64,000 nt of DNA from NCBI GenBank assembly GCA_047722935.1, contig JBDNZS010000009.1:1-64000 (forward strand), written 5' to 3'. Below, piece after piece: positions 50,944 through 60,185 of the stretch. Positions within the stretch are counted from its first letter, which is position 1; every line of letters starts with the position of its first letter. The position numbers and the translations under genes are program-made. Below the pieces are notes generated by a model, which saw nothing but the letters and a program-made list of their open reading frames with translations, did no database searches and had not been told where the DNA came from. The stretch is from Ethanoligenens sp047722935 (GTDB lineage: Bacteria; Bacillota; Clostridia; Oscillospirales; Ethanoligenentaceae).

Positions 50944-52254
50944 ATGGCAAAGTTTGATGACAGAAGAGTGCTGAAATGCTCCTTTTGCGGAAAAACCCAG
51001 GAGCAGGTAAAACGGCTGATTGCAGGGCCCGGCGTTTACATTTGCAACGAGTGTGTCGAGCTTTGTCTGAGCATTCTTGAAGACGAAAACGTCATTGCTC
51101 ATCCGCAAATTACAGGCGACGACAAAGCTATCACACTGGCACGCCCCAAAGAGATCAAGGAAATTCTTGACCAATATGTGGTGGGACAGGACGATGCTAA
51201 AGTTGCGCTTTCAGTTGCAGTTTACAACCACTATAAACGCATTTATTACGGCGAATCGTCCGATGTGGATCTGCAAAAGAGCAATATCTTATTGCTTGGG
51301 CCCACCGGTGTTGGTAAGACAATGCTTGCCCAGACGCTGGCTCGCATCTTGAAAGTGCCATTTGCCATTGCCGATGCCACCACTCTGACCGAGGCCGGTT
51401 ATGTGGGCGAGGATGTGGAAAACATCCTGCTGCGTTTGATTCAGGCGGCGGACTATGATGTGGAACGTGCCGAACACGGCATTATCTACATTGACGAAAT
51501 CGACAAGATTGCCCGTAAATCGGAAAACCCGTCCATTACACGTGATGTAAGCGGAGAGGGTGTCCAACAGGCACTCTTGAAGATTCTAGAGGGTACGGTA
51601 TCTAACGTTCCGCCGATGGGCGGACGGAAATACCCGCATCAGGAGTTTATCCAGATCAATACCAAAGACATCCTGTTTATCTGCGGCGGCGCATTTGACG
51701 GTCTTGAAAAGATCATCGAGAAACGCACCGTGAGCAAAACATTGGGTTTCGGGGCGGATGTGCGCGGCAAAAAGGAAAAGGCCGAAGTCAATGTCTTTAA
51801 ACAGGCGATTCCGCAGGATTTGGTGCATTTTGGTTTGATTCCCGAGCTGGTAGGACGTATCCCGGTCATCACCACGCTCAACCCGTTGAGCCGTGAAGCA
51901 CTCATTAGTATTCTGACTGAACCGAAAAACGCCATCATCAAGCAATATCTCAAATTGTTTGATATGGATGGCATCCAGCTCACGTTTGATCAGTCGGCGC
52001 TTGAAGCCATTGCGGATAAGGCAATTGCCCGTGAAACGGGTGCCCGTGGTCTGCGTGCTATTATGGAAGAGCTGCTTACTGATGTGATGTTTGAGGTGCC
52101 GTCAGATGGCACGATATCCAAAATCACCGTGACAGGGGCCTGTGTTACCGATAAGGCGGCTCCAATCATTGAGCGTGACCCGAACAAAAAGAGTACCCGG
52201 TTGACGCTGCCTGCGAAAAAGGTAAGCCCGAAAAAACGGGAAGATGCTTCGTAA
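50944..52254 (+). CDS. clpX: ATP-dependent Clp protease ATP-binding subunit ClpX
   Basis: ClpX unfolds substrates and feeds them to ClpP. In 436 residues: an N-terminal zinc domain with C12, C15, C34 and C37; a Walker A motif LLGPTGVGKTMLAQTLA; Walker B IIYIDEIDKIARK; and the ClpX loop RKYPHQEFIQINTKDILFIC. Its C-terminal AAA lid region is normal. A strong hairpin at 52283-52314 ends the operon. Confidence 0.98.
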   Translation: MAKFDDRRVLKCSFCGKTQEQVKRLIAGPGVYICNECVELCLSILEDENVIAHPQITGDDKAITLARPKEIKEILDQYVVGQDDAKVALSVAVYNHYKRIYYGESSDVDLQKSNILLLGPTGVGKTMLAQTLARILKVPFAIADATTLTEAGYVGEDVENILLRLIQAADYDVERAEHGIIYIDEIDKIARKSENPSITRDVSGEGVQQALLKILEGTVSNVPPMGGRKYPHQEFIQINTKDILFICGGAFDGLEKIIEKRTVSKTLGFGADVRGKKEKAEVNVFKQAIPQDLVHFGLIPELVGRIPVITTLNPLSREALISILTEPKNAIIKQYLKLFDMDGIQLTFDQSALEAIADKAIARETGARGLRAIMEELLTDVMFEVPSDGTISKITVTGACVTDKAAPIIERDPNKKSTRLTLPAKKVSPKKREDAS

Positions 52255-52282
52255 AGCGCTTTGACCGAACTATATGGCATAA

Positions 52283-52314
52283 AGAACGGCGGCCCTTGAT
52301 GGGTCGCCGTTCTT
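52283..52314 (+). terminator. intrinsic terminator after clpX
   Basis: AAGAACGGCGGCCC and GGGTCGCCGTTCTT flank a TTGAT loop; a short T run ends the structure. Bases 52315-52487 between it and the next hairpin hold no gene. Confidence 0.85.
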
Positions 52315-52487
52315 GCATATGGCATGGGGTGCGTGCGTGACAGGGCAGAGTTTCCGGACGAGATAGCGGTCAGTGCTTTTACTGGAATCTTGGGCGATCG
52401 GACAGGTGCGACCGGTCAGCCGTTAAAAAATACCTCCTATGATATTGATTGACGGCTACAAGCCGTTTCCATTTACTGTAAAGTCAA

Positions 52488-52525
52488 ATGCCCTGTCACC
52501 ATCCAAACGGACGGTGACAGGGCAT
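52488..52525 (-). terminator. intrinsic terminator for the minus-strand gene at 52545-52904
   Basis: ATGCCCTGTCACC at 52488-52500 pairs with GGTGACAGGGCAT at 52513-52525 around a short GC-rich inner stem. On the minus strand the structure is followed by TTTGACTTTA, a weak T tract. Confidence 0.75.
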
Positions 52526-52544
52526 CGCATATCTCACGGACATT

Positions 52545-52904
52545 TTAGGCTTGATATATTTTCTTTATGGACTGCAAACCGTCCAGAATCTCCTGCCTGG
52601 AAAATTGGCTGGCAGTGAGTTCCGCATCGCTGCGTTTTTCCAACGTTGCGTAAAAATCGAGAGCAACTTTCAAGTAGCCGGGTTTGGGGTCATTCGAAAT
52701 AGTATCAAAGAGCAGATTTTCCGCTTCATTGATTTGCCCATCTCCAATCAGCCGATTGAGCCGATAGGATAAAAAACTGGTTTCGGACAGCACACCCTGT
52801 TCATCGAACAAGCCGTCTGTGCCAGAGTGTTGTTCAAATAGCACTTTTCCCAACGCCTTTACAATATCTTCAATTTGCCGCATCATGTAATCATTTTCAA
52901 ACAC
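52545..52904 (-). CDS. conserved small protein, DUF6483-like
   Basis: A 119-residue, helical, charged cytoplasmic protein of unknown function. It begins MFENDYMMRQIEDIVKALGK and has a pattern of alternating helices (SFLSYRLNRLIGDGQINEAE), which recalls DUF6483 proteins of Clostridia as I remember them. The start is GTG (52904) with a GAGGGTAA ribosome site. It is monocistronic, ends at the hairpin at 52488-52525, and lies convergent to clpX. Confidence 0.65.
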   Translation of the reverse strand: MFENDYMMRQIEDIVKALGKVLFEQHSGTDGLFDEQGVLSETSFLSYRLNRLIGDGQINEAENLLFDTISNDPKPGYLKVALDFYATLEKRSDAELTASQFSRQEILDGLQSIKKIYQA

Positions 52905-52981
52905 GCTGCTTACCCTCTTTTCACCACCCGGTAGGGTATGGTTTCATTTAATTGTACCATAAAGGGACGGAGGAGGCAACT

Positions 52982-53347
52982 GTGCCGCGCGTTTTAATCG
53001 CCAGCCGCATAGACTATCAGTCTGTCGTGTTGAAACAATCATTTGCAGAGAAATGTGAATATGGCGCCAATTTGTCAATTCTGCGCAGGCAAGCCATTGA
53101 GTGGTGTGAACAACGGGAGCCGTTACGCTTTTTTAAAGCGATTTATCCGGCGAATCAGGAGCAGCAGAATGACAGCAATCAAGATTGCCAATATGACGCA
53201 GATGGGCAGCACCCATTTTTGATAGGTTTCCTGCGTGACCAATGCTTTGGATACATGAATAGTTGTTGTGGTTTCCGCTGTCCATGTCGCGTTCATTGCG
53301 GTAAGCGTGGCCTTGATTTCTACTGTGCCGGGTTTGTCCACATATAA
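52982..53347 (+). CDS. doubtful small ORF opposite the SGNH gene end
   Basis: GTG 52982 is preceded by an excellent GGAGGAGG at 52969-52976 with a 5-nt spacer. The first 47 codons (MPRVLIASRIDYQSVVLKQS and onwards) lie in the intergenic gap, but the frame then runs antisense through the 3' end of the SGNH hydrolase gene until 53347. It may be a truncated gene or a chance ORF. I do not recognise the protein. Confidence 0.2.
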   Translation: MPRVLIASRIDYQSVVLKQSFAEKCEYGANLSILRRQAIEWCEQREPLRFFKAIYPANQEQQNDSNQDCQYDADGQHPFLIGFLRDQCFGYMNSCCGFRCPCRVHCGKRGLDFYCAGFVHI

Positions 53348-54343
53348 AGTACCGGTCGCGGCATCAATTACGGCTTGCGTATTGCCGCGGTTTGCTACAG
53401 AGTAAACGATTTGTGTGGCTGTGTTTGCCGTTGTGAAACAGGTGAGGAGCGGCTGCGCTGAAAATCGCGTGCTGGTGTTGTTCTGGTCTGCCGGAATGGT
53501 GATGCGGGTCGGGCCCTCAAGAGCGAGCGCGCTGTCTGTAAATTTCAGGGGGACGGACTGATGCGCCTGAAAAAGCAAACGGTGTCCCGCTGCGTTCGGG
53601 TGCGGGTCGAAATCAGATTTGGAAAGATTGGCGTTGGTCAACTTTTCAGCTTTGTGCTGTGCGAATAGACTGTGTGCATCCGCCACAGCGTATTGACCGG
53701 ATTTCGCATGGCCGGAGATGACGGCGTCGATCTGTTTGATATACCGGTCGGCATACTCACCAAGGTCGAAATGTAAGACGACCGGCAGGCTGACAATCAT
53801 CCCTTGATACGGATCAATCAGTGTGGTCGCGATGATTTGGGCATGGGGAGCCAATTTTTTGACCTGCGCGACGATCTTATCCCAGTTTTGGCTGAAGGTT
53901 GTGACAGCGCTCTGGAACTGCTTTTGCATTGCTGCACCGGTAATTTTTTGAATGGCGGTCAGCAACGAGGCCGGTGAGGTGGGTTGTAGGCTGGAGAATA
54001 TCGGGAGCAAATCATTGCCGCCAATGGAAATGGTTACAATATCGGATTTTTTGATTTGCTTCATCATAGTTTCGTCGGAAGTGAGCAGTTTGAGAAGGCC
54101 GCTACTGTTCAGCCCCACACGTGCGAGATTGGTGGTCTGTGCGGATAGATAGGACCCGTACAGATTGACATAGGCATTGCTGCTTTGGCTGAGTTTATAT
54201 CCGCTCGCGATAGAGTCGCCCAGAGCAGTATAAACAAGGGAACGAGTCTTTGGCGTATCGGCTTGTGCCGGAAAGGCGGCAAGTAAAAAAACAAAAACTG
54301 TGAGCAATGCAAGGAAACATTTCTTTGAGGTGCTGATATACAT
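53123..54343 (-). CDS. SGNH/GDSL-type esterase with signal peptide and C-terminal membrane anchor
   Basis: A secreted, probably membrane-tethered esterase or lipase-like hydrolase. From the ATG at 54343 it has 406 residues: a signal peptide (hydrophobic core CFLALLTVFVFLLAAF, cleavage after QA near 28); the block I GDS motif in TALGDSIASGY (Ser44); IGGND (block III); and the Asp-His pair in SDFDPHPNAAGH. An Ig-like region follows, then a C-terminal helix LPICVILAILIAVILLLLIR and a basic tail. The GGAGATT site supports this start over an upstream one. Confidence 0.85.
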   Translation of the reverse strand: MYISTSKKCFLALLTVFVFLLAAFPAQADTPKTRSLVYTALGDSIASGYKLSQSSNAYVNLYGSYLSAQTTNLARVGLNSSGLLKLLTSDETMMKQIKKSDIVTISIGGNDLLPIFSSLQPTSPASLLTAIQKITGAAMQKQFQSAVTTFSQNWDKIVAQVKKLAPHAQIIATTLIDPYQGMIVSLPVVLHFDLGEYADRYIKQIDAVISGHAKSGQYAVADAHSLFAQHKAEKLTNANLSKSDFDPHPNAAGHRLLFQAHQSVPLKFTDSALALEGPTRITIPADQNNTSTRFSAQPLLTCFTTANTATQIVYSVANRGNTQAVIDAATGTLYVDKPGTVEIKATLTAMNATWTAETTTTIHVSKALVTQETYQKWVLPICVILAILIAVILLLLIRRINRFKKA

Positions 54344-54580
54344 ATGTAATCTCCGAACTATTTGCGGTTTGTTTTTATAGATGAGGCTTGTGTTAGTGAA
54401 CCGTATAACCATTTTAGCATAACGCAAATCGAGTCAAAAGACAATGGGTGTGGTTTGCATTTTTTGGAGAATACACAGCTTCAAAACAGGTCTATGGAAC
54501 ATCAGTGTCCATAAACCACAATAAATAGACAAGAAATCTTGTAATTTACATAGATTTTACAGAATCAGTGAGAGTGAAGA

Positions 54581-54609
54581 TTGACAGGAAATTAAAGAGT
54601 CAGTATACT
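54581..54609 (+). promoter_or_regulatory. sigma-A promoter of the amino-sugar glycosylation cassette
   Basis: A perfect TTGACA at 54581-54586 and TATACT at 54604-54609 are spaced 17 nt, giving a 5' leader of about 65 nt before the first gene. Bases 54428-54580 hold no gene. Confidence 0.85.
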
Positions 54610-54682
54610 AATAATGGGATTACTATTACTTCAGAACCGTTTGTTTTGGTTATAAAAAGAAAAAACGCAGAAAAGGGAAAAT

Positions 54683-55681
54683 ATGGAATTGTTGGAGAAG
54701 ATATCATTTTTGGTTCCGGTATATAATTCCAAGCCCACCATTGAGATGGTGGTTCGGCGTATCGCGGCGGCTGTCCACACATTAGAGACACCTGTGGATT
54801 TTGAAATCGTGCTGGTAGACGACGGCAGCCGGGACGGCGTATATGATGTCTGTCGGGCACTTGCGGTGGAATTGCCGTATGTGCGTCCGTTCCAGTTGGC
54901 GCGCAATTTTGGACAAGCCAACGCGCTGATGGCTGGGCTTAACCAGATCACCGGCGATTATGTTGTCTGCCTGGACGACGATCTTCAGACACCTCCGGAA
55001 GAATTTATAAAACTTTACCACACTATGCAGAGCGGCGGATTTGATGTGGTATATGGGTATTACGAGCACAAAAAACACAGTGCCTTCCGCAATTTTGGCA
55101 CGTCGCTCAACGAATCCATGCAGACATTCATCCTCAATAAACCATGTAATATCCACACCTCCAGCTATTTTATCGCTAAACGTTATGTGGTGGATATCGT
55201 CAAGCAGTATGACAAGCCGTTTCCCTATCTGCCGGGCTTGTTCCTGTTAATGACGGGCAGTGTGGCCAGTGTCCCCATCCATCACGATGCAAGACATGAG
55301 GGTCGGTCTGGTTACGGACTGGTGAAGCTGCTGGAGTTGTGGCTGAATGGCTTTACCAATTTTTCAGTGAAGCCTTTGCGCATCGCGTCGTTTGCGGGCA
55401 CCATTATTGCGCTGGTGGCCTTTGTGATGATGATTGTGCTGTTCATCTTGAAACTGTCTGGGCAGGATATCCAGATGGGTTGGACTTCCACCATCGTGAT
55501 TCTCCTGTTCATTGGCGGCGTGCAGTTGCTTTCTGTGGGTATTTTAGGGGAATATATCGGCCGCATTTATCTAAGTGTAAACCAAACACCGCAATATGTC
55601 ATCAAGCCTGAATCTCCACACGCTGCAGATAACACTGCGGCGCGTGTGGGGCAAACGGAAAAAAAGCCAGAGAGGGTCTGA
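54683..55681 (+). CDS. GT2-family polyprenyl-phosphate glycosyltransferase (ArnC/GtrB/DPM1-like)
   Basis: It should load a sugar from a nucleotide donor onto a membrane polyprenyl phosphate. The 332-residue protein has a GT-A domain (ISFLVPVYNSKPTIEMVVRR, VLVDDGSRDGVY, QLARNFGQANALMAGLNQ, VCLDDDLQTPPEEF), the later RSGYGLVKLLELWLNGFTNF, and two C-terminal transmembrane helices (about 232-255 and 267-290). This is the arrangement of ArnC, GtrB and Dpm1 relatives. It leads the cassette. Confidence 0.9.
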   Translation: MELLEKISFLVPVYNSKPTIEMVVRRIAAAVHTLETPVDFEIVLVDDGSRDGVYDVCRALAVELPYVRPFQLARNFGQANALMAGLNQITGDYVVCLDDDLQTPPEEFIKLYHTMQSGGFDVVYGYYEHKKHSAFRNFGTSLNESMQTFILNKPCNIHTSSYFIAKRYVVDIVKQYDKPFPYLPGLFLLMTGSVASVPIHHDARHEGRSGYGLVKLLELWLNGFTNFSVKPLRIASFAGTIIALVAFVMMIVLFILKLSGQDIQMGWTSTIVILLFIGGVQLLSVGILGEYIGRIYLSVNQTPQYVIKPESPHAADNTAARVGQTEKKPERV

Positions 55682-55685
55682 TACC

Positions 55686-56840
55686 ATGCCACAGGCGGTT
55701 GCCATCATTGGCGCAAACGATTTCCAGAACCAAGCGATCCTGTTGGCAAAATCCCTTGGGTATGTGACACATGTTTTTGCTTGGGCAGACGGTGCGGTTG
55801 GAAAAGCTACGGCGGACTATTTTTATCCCATCAGCATCACGCAAAAGGAAGAAATTCTGGAAATCTGCCGGAAATTGCGTCTGGCCGGCGTTTTTTCTAT
55901 TGGTTCTGATTTGGCTGTCCCTACAGTCAGTTATCTTGCCACACGACTTGGTTTGCCGGGTAACAGTGAGGTATGTGCGGCGGTATCCACCAATAAGTAC
56001 CAGATGCGGCGGCGGTTTCTTGAACGGGGTATCCCTACGCCACGCTTTTGGGAAGTGGCTGACGCGTTGGGCTGCGATGCGATAGAAGCGGCGTTTCCGT
56101 TGATTGTGAAACCAACTGACCGTTCGGGCAGCCGGGGCGTGACCCGCGTGGAGGACGCACAGTCTCTGCGGGAAGCGGTTGCACGGTGCGTTGCGTGTTC
56201 ATTTGCAAAGAAAGCGATTGTGGAAGAATTTATCGAGGGTGATGAGTACAGCGCCGAAAGCATCACTTTCACCGGGCGGCACCGTCTGCTGGCTGTGACA
56301 AAGAAATTCACCACCGGTGCGCCGCACTTCATTGAAACGGGCCATGTTCAACCCGCACCTATTTCACCGGACAGGGTACAGGCTGCGGTTTATCAGGCGC
56401 TGGATGCGCTGGAGATCACCAACGGTGCATCCCACGCGGAATTTAAGATCACACCCGCAGGCGATGTGCGGTTGATTGAAGTGGGTGCGCGGATGGGCGG
56501 CGACTGCATCGGCTCTGATTTGGTACGGCTTTCCACTGGTTATGATTTTTTGAGGATGACGCTGGACGCAGCATGTGGCAAGGCACCGGACTTTACGCCT
56601 GTTTCCGAACCGCAGACTGCGTTTGTGCGGTTTCTTTTCGGGCAGGAAGATCTGGATGTTCTGCGTGGGTTGCAGATAAGCGAGTCTGCAGTTCTCCGGC
56701 GGGTGAGCGCTATCGATTTGCCGGACGGCAGACAGGTGACCGACAGTTCTACCCGGCTGGGGTATTATATCGGCGCTTGTGCGGACGCCGCGCAGTTCGA
56801 GGAATTGTGCACCCAGATACATTTGTGCACAAAGGGATAA
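55686..56840 (+). CDS. ATP-grasp domain protein (carboxylate-amine ligase-like)
   Basis: ATP-grasp enzymes join a carboxylate to an amine using ATP. From ATG 55686 (384 residues) it has an N-terminal pre-ATP-grasp fold (AVAIIGANDFQNQAILLAKS), an ATP-grasp core with FPLIVKPTDRSGSRGVTRVE and AIVEEFIEGDEYSAESITF, and metal-binding LIEVGARMGGDCIGSDLV. Lying between a glycosyltransferase and a sugar aminotransferase, it might attach an acyl or aminoacyl group to the sugar amine. That substrate assignment is inference. Confidence 0.88.
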   Translation: MPQAVAIIGANDFQNQAILLAKSLGYVTHVFAWADGAVGKATADYFYPISITQKEEILEICRKLRLAGVFSIGSDLAVPTVSYLATRLGLPGNSEVCAAVSTNKYQMRRRFLERGIPTPRFWEVADALGCDAIEAAFPLIVKPTDRSGSRGVTRVEDAQSLREAVARCVACSFAKKAIVEEFIEGDEYSAESITFTGRHRLLAVTKKFTTGAPHFIETGHVQPAPISPDRVQAAVYQALDALEITNGASHAEFKITPAGDVRLIEVGARMGGDCIGSDLVRLSTGYDFLRMTLDAACGKAPDFTPVSEPQTAFVRFLFGQEDLDVLRGLQISESAVLRRVSAIDLPDGRQVTDSSTRLGYYIGACADAAQFEELCTQIHLCTKG

Positions 56841-56856
56841 CGGTGAGGGGATACGA

Positions 56857-57243
56857 ATGCGGTCGAATGGGGACGTCCCGCAGCAGAAAGCCGGCGGGCG
56901 TTGGCTAACCGTGCTGTTTTTACAAGCGGTGGTGGCGGTCTATGCAGCCGCGTCGGTCGCAGCAAAATTTGCGTCAGGCCATGCATTTTTGTCGCAAGGC
57001 TTTTTTGTGTGCTATGGTGCGGAATTGTTGCTGCTGGGTTTCTACGCGTTGCTGTGGCAGCAGGTCGTCAAGCATTTAAGCTTGACGACCGCCTACGCCA
57101 ATCGGAGTGTTGCGGTCTTTTGGGGACTTCTATTTTCAGCTGTGGTTTTTGGCGAGCGAATCACCGTGCAGAACCTTTTGGGCGTTGCAGTAATCTTTGC
57201 GGGTGTGCTTCTGGTGAATACTGAAAAAGAGGAACCGGCATGA
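56857..57243 (+). CDS. small EamA/SMR-type membrane protein, possible flippase half (ArnE/F-like)
   Basis: A 128-residue protein with four hydrophobic segments (for example LTVLFLQAVVAVYAAASVAA and NLLGVAVIFAGVLLVNTE) in SMR/EamA style. Paired small EamA proteins move lipid-linked sugars in the Arn pathway, where ArnE and ArnF flip Und-P-L-Ara4N. ATG 56857 follows GTGAGGGGAT. The stop overlaps the start of the next gene (ATGA), which suggests the two act as a pair. Confidence 0.8.
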   Translation: MRSNGDVPQQKAGGRWLTVLFLQAVVAVYAAASVAAKFASGHAFLSQGFFVCYGAELLLLGFYALLWQQVVKHLSLTTAYANRSVAVFWGLLFSAVVFGERITVQNLLGVAVIFAGVLLVNTEKEEPA

Positions 57244-57575
57244 CAGGATATGTATTTTTGCTGGTGGCGTCCGTTGCGGTGGCTTCGGTGTCGCAACTGC
57301 TCTTAAAAGTGAGCGCTGACCGTCCGCATCGGGGATTTTGGCGGGAATATGGCAATCCGTGGACACTGGGCGCATACGGCTTGCTGTTCTGTTCTACTTT
57401 ATTGACGGTTGCCGCGTTCCGGGGGCTTGCGTTTAAAAACGCACCGGTTATCGAGTCGCTTGGATACTTGTTCGTGCTGATCCTCAGCCGCGTATTCTTT
57501 CGGGAAAAGATTACACGCCGCAAGCTGGCAGGTAATCTGCTGATTGTGGCAGGCGTGCTGATTTTCTACATATAA
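57240..57575 (+). CDS. small EamA/SMR-type membrane protein, second half of the pair
   Basis: A 111-residue protein with about four hydrophobic segments (FLLVASVAVASVSQLLLK, later NLLIVAGVLIFYI) and a typical SMR loop. Starting in the ATGA overlap with the previous gene, it may form a heterodimer. Together they resemble ArnE/ArnF by size, pairing and operon context. No signature proves the substrate. Confidence 0.8.
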   Translation: MTGYVFLLVASVAVASVSQLLLKVSADRPHRGFWREYGNPWTLGAYGLLFCSTLLTVAAFRGLAFKNAPVIESLGYLFVLILSRVFFREKITRRKLAGNLLIVAGVLIFYI

Positions 57576-57636
57576 TGGATGGCATTTTGCGGGCAGCCCT
57601 GTTGCAAGGTGTGCTCACTCTGCTGGAGGAGATTTC

Positions 57637-58815
57637 ATGATTTCATTCAATGTGCCGCCATTTGTTGGCAAAGAGTTGGATTATATTGCGGAAGCAGTCA
57701 AAAGCAACCGCAAGATCAGCGGCGATGGTCCATTTACCCGCAAATGCAGTACGTGGATGGAAGAATGTTTTGGCGTGCAACGGGCATTGCTGGTCACCTC
57801 CGGCACACATGCATTGGAGATGACAGCCTTGCTCTGTGATATCCGGCCAGGGGACGAGGTCATTATGCCATCCTATACCTTTGTTTCCACTGCCAATGCG
57901 TTTTTGATGCGGGGTGCGGTGCCGGTGTTTGTGGATATTCGGCCGGACACGCTGAACATCGATGAGCGGCTGATTGAGGATGCCATCACGGAAAAGACCC
58001 GTGCTATCGTGGTGGTGCATTACGCGGGTGTGGCCTGTGAAATGGACACGATCTGTGCGATTGCTGCACGCCATAATCTGTTGGTGATTGAGGACGCGGC
58101 GCACGGTTTTCTCGCACGGTATAAAGGGCGTTTTCTGGGTACGATCGGGCAGTTCGGCGCATTCAGTTTCCACGAGACAAAGAACTACTCGATGGGGGAA
58201 GGAGGCGCGTTGCTGCTCAATGACCGGCAACAAGCGGCGCGTGCGGAGATCATTCGTGAAAAGGGCACCGACCGCAGCCGCTTTTTCCGTGGAGAGGTCG
58301 ATAAGTACACATGGGTGGACATAGGCTCCAGCTATCTGCCAAGCGACCTCAACGCAGCGTATCTCTATGCACAGCTGGAACAGGCGCAATTGATTTTTCA
58401 AGACAGGATGCGTGCGTGGACGTTTTACCGTGCGGCATTGGGTGATCTGGCCGAATCCGGCCGCATTGAGTTGCCGGAGGTGCCGCCGGAATGCAGCCAT
58501 AATGCGCATATGTTTTATTTAAAATGCAGCGATGTAGAGGAGCGAACGAGACTGCTCGCATTTCTTAGGGAAAACGGAATAGAAGCAGTATTCCATTATA
58601 TTCCCCTGCATTCCTCCACGGCGGGGCGAAAATACGGGCGTTTCCATGGTGATGACCGGTACACCACCAAAGAAAGCGAGCGTATCTGTCGGTTGCCGCT
58701 TTACTACGGAATCAGCGCCGCGGACCAAGTGGCGGTAGTGGATGCGGTTCATTCGTTTTTCGCACCCGCCGTGGCGCCCGGTGTGCGCGATAAGACATGG
58801 GGGGCGCGGGTGTGA
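57637..58815 (+). CDS. rffA: dTDP-4-amino-4,6-dideoxygalactose transaminase, RffA/WecE type
   Basis: A PLP aminotransferase making a 4-amino-4,6-dideoxy sugar nucleotide. Long parts match E. coli RffA as I recall it (FNVPPFVGKELDY, PSYTFVSTANAFLMRGAVPV, VVVHYAGVACEMDTICAIAA, FSFHETKNY with the PLP Lys182, IREKGTDRSRFFRGEVDKYT, AVFHYIPLHSS, RYTTKESERICRLPLYY). The 392-residue size is usual. In E. coli it yields dTDP-Fuc4N; the same or a close product is expected here. Confidence 0.93.
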   Translation: MISFNVPPFVGKELDYIAEAVKSNRKISGDGPFTRKCSTWMEECFGVQRALLVTSGTHALEMTALLCDIRPGDEVIMPSYTFVSTANAFLMRGAVPVFVDIRPDTLNIDERLIEDAITEKTRAIVVVHYAGVACEMDTICAIAARHNLLVIEDAAHGFLARYKGRFLGTIGQFGAFSFHETKNYSMGEGGALLLNDRQQAARAEIIREKGTDRSRFFRGEVDKYTWVDIGSSYLPSDLNAAYLYAQLEQAQLIFQDRMRAWTFYRAALGDLAESGRIELPEVPPECSHNAHMFYLKCSDVEERTRLLAFLRENGIEAVFHYIPLHSSTAGRKYGRFHGDDRYTTKESERICRLPLYYGISAADQVAVVDAVHSFFAPAVAPGVRDKTWGARV

Positions 58816-60119
58816 ACGCATTGCAAAGGAACGACCGGTTTTATCTGCCGATATTGCTGCTTGCCGTCTCCGCGCTATATTTTTCGTGGGCGCTGATTAT
58901 CCCATTCGGCGCGGCGCCTGATGAAACACTTCGTTATGATGTTGTCCGGTTCATTTTACAGTATCACATGCTGCCGGTAGCTGGCGACCCGCGCCTGTTT
59001 TATGCTGCCGGGCAGACCTACGCCGCCATGCCGTTTTTTTCCTATATCTTATCCGCGTTGCTATGTATACTGGTCAAACTGACGGGTATACCCATCGTTC
59101 CTTATCTCATTGCACGGCTGGTCTCCGTATTTTCCGGTGTGGCGGCGGTCTATTTCGTCTATCGGATTTCAGAGATGTTTTTTCAGGATGCACTTACCCA
59201 AAAGTTTGTCCCACTTTTTTTTGCGTTCATCCCGCAATTTGCCTTCATTTGCGCATATACGAATCAAGATGCGTTGATGGTAATGCTCAGCGCGGCCACG
59301 ATTTTTCTTTGGCTGAAAGGCCTTCGGGAAAATTGGAGTTTTCAAACAGTCGCGTGGTTGGGTGTGGTCTTGGGCATAATGCTGTTGACCTATATCAACG
59401 GGTATGTTCTGATTCTAGGTACTCTATTTATCGTGCTGATTTCTTATCGCGGCAAGGGTTCACGCGCATTTGCCTGTAAATTGCTGCTTTGTCTGGGTAT
59501 CATGGCGGCAATCGGCGGATGGTTCTTTATCCGCAGTGGCATTTTGTACCACGGGGATCTGCTGGGGCTTTCCACGACCGACCGCATCGCGGAACATTTG
59601 GCAATGGGAAAAGACAAACCATCCATACGCCTTATTTCCATCATTCATTTGCGCGGGTTTGCGGATATGCTGTTCGACACGATTTGGCCAATGGAAACAT
59701 TCCGTTCGTTTTGGGCAACCTTTGGTTCCATGACCCTTTCGCTGAATCCCAATTATTATCTGTATATTCTAGGATTACATGTTGTTGCATTCGTCGGCCT
59801 TTCTGCCAAATTGCTGGAGAAAGCAAAAGGGGGATGGCGCGCGCTGCTACGCAGCCCGTTTACCATTACGCTCCTGCTGGTGGCCATCGGGGCGCTTATT
59901 TTACATGCCCATTATTCTCTCACCAGCGATTTCCAGCCACAGGGGCGCTATATGTATCCCGGCCTGGTAGCAATCGTGCTGATGATGGTTATGGGGTTTG
60001 AAAGGGCGCTGTCCGGCAAAATAAAGCGATGGTTTTATTTGTTGGTGTCTTTGTCTTTTCTTTTGGTACAGATGCTGACCATCTATCAAATCCTTTTTAA
60101 ATACTATTTTATACAGTGA
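58812..60119 (+). CDS. GT-C-type membrane glycosyltransferase (DUF2142/ArnT-like)
   Basis: A 435-residue integral membrane protein with about ten hydrophobic segments. An acidic loop after the first helix (IIPFGAAPDETLRYDVVRF) and a late DFQPQGRYMYPGLVAIVLMM motif match GT-C or DUF2142-type transferases that use lipid-linked sugars outside the membrane. GTG 58812 overlaps the rffA stop and is preceded by GGGGGGCG; ATG 58797 is an alternative start. It is the probable last enzyme of the cassette, transferring the flipped sugar to a polymer. Confidence 0.8.
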   Translation: MNALQRNDRFYLPILLLAVSALYFSWALIIPFGAAPDETLRYDVVRFILQYHMLPVAGDPRLFYAAGQTYAAMPFFSYILSALLCILVKLTGIPIVPYLIARLVSVFSGVAAVYFVYRISEMFFQDALTQKFVPLFFAFIPQFAFICAYTNQDALMVMLSAATIFLWLKGLRENWSFQTVAWLGVVLGIMLLTYINGYVLILGTLFIVLISYRGKGSRAFACKLLLCLGIMAAIGGWFFIRSGILYHGDLLGLSTTDRIAEHLAMGKDKPSIRLISIIHLRGFADMLFDTIWPMETFRSFWATFGSMTLSLNPNYYLYILGLHVVAFVGLSAKLLEKAKGGWRALLRSPFTITLLLVAIGALILHAHYSLTSDFQPQGRYMYPGLVAIVLMMVMGFERALSGKIKRWFYLLVSLSFLLVQMLTIYQILFKYYFIQ

Positions 60120-60185
60120 TTTCGTCTATGCACACTGTAAAAAGATACCGCTGGAATCGTATGGCTTCTGCCGGGAGAAAGTGCA

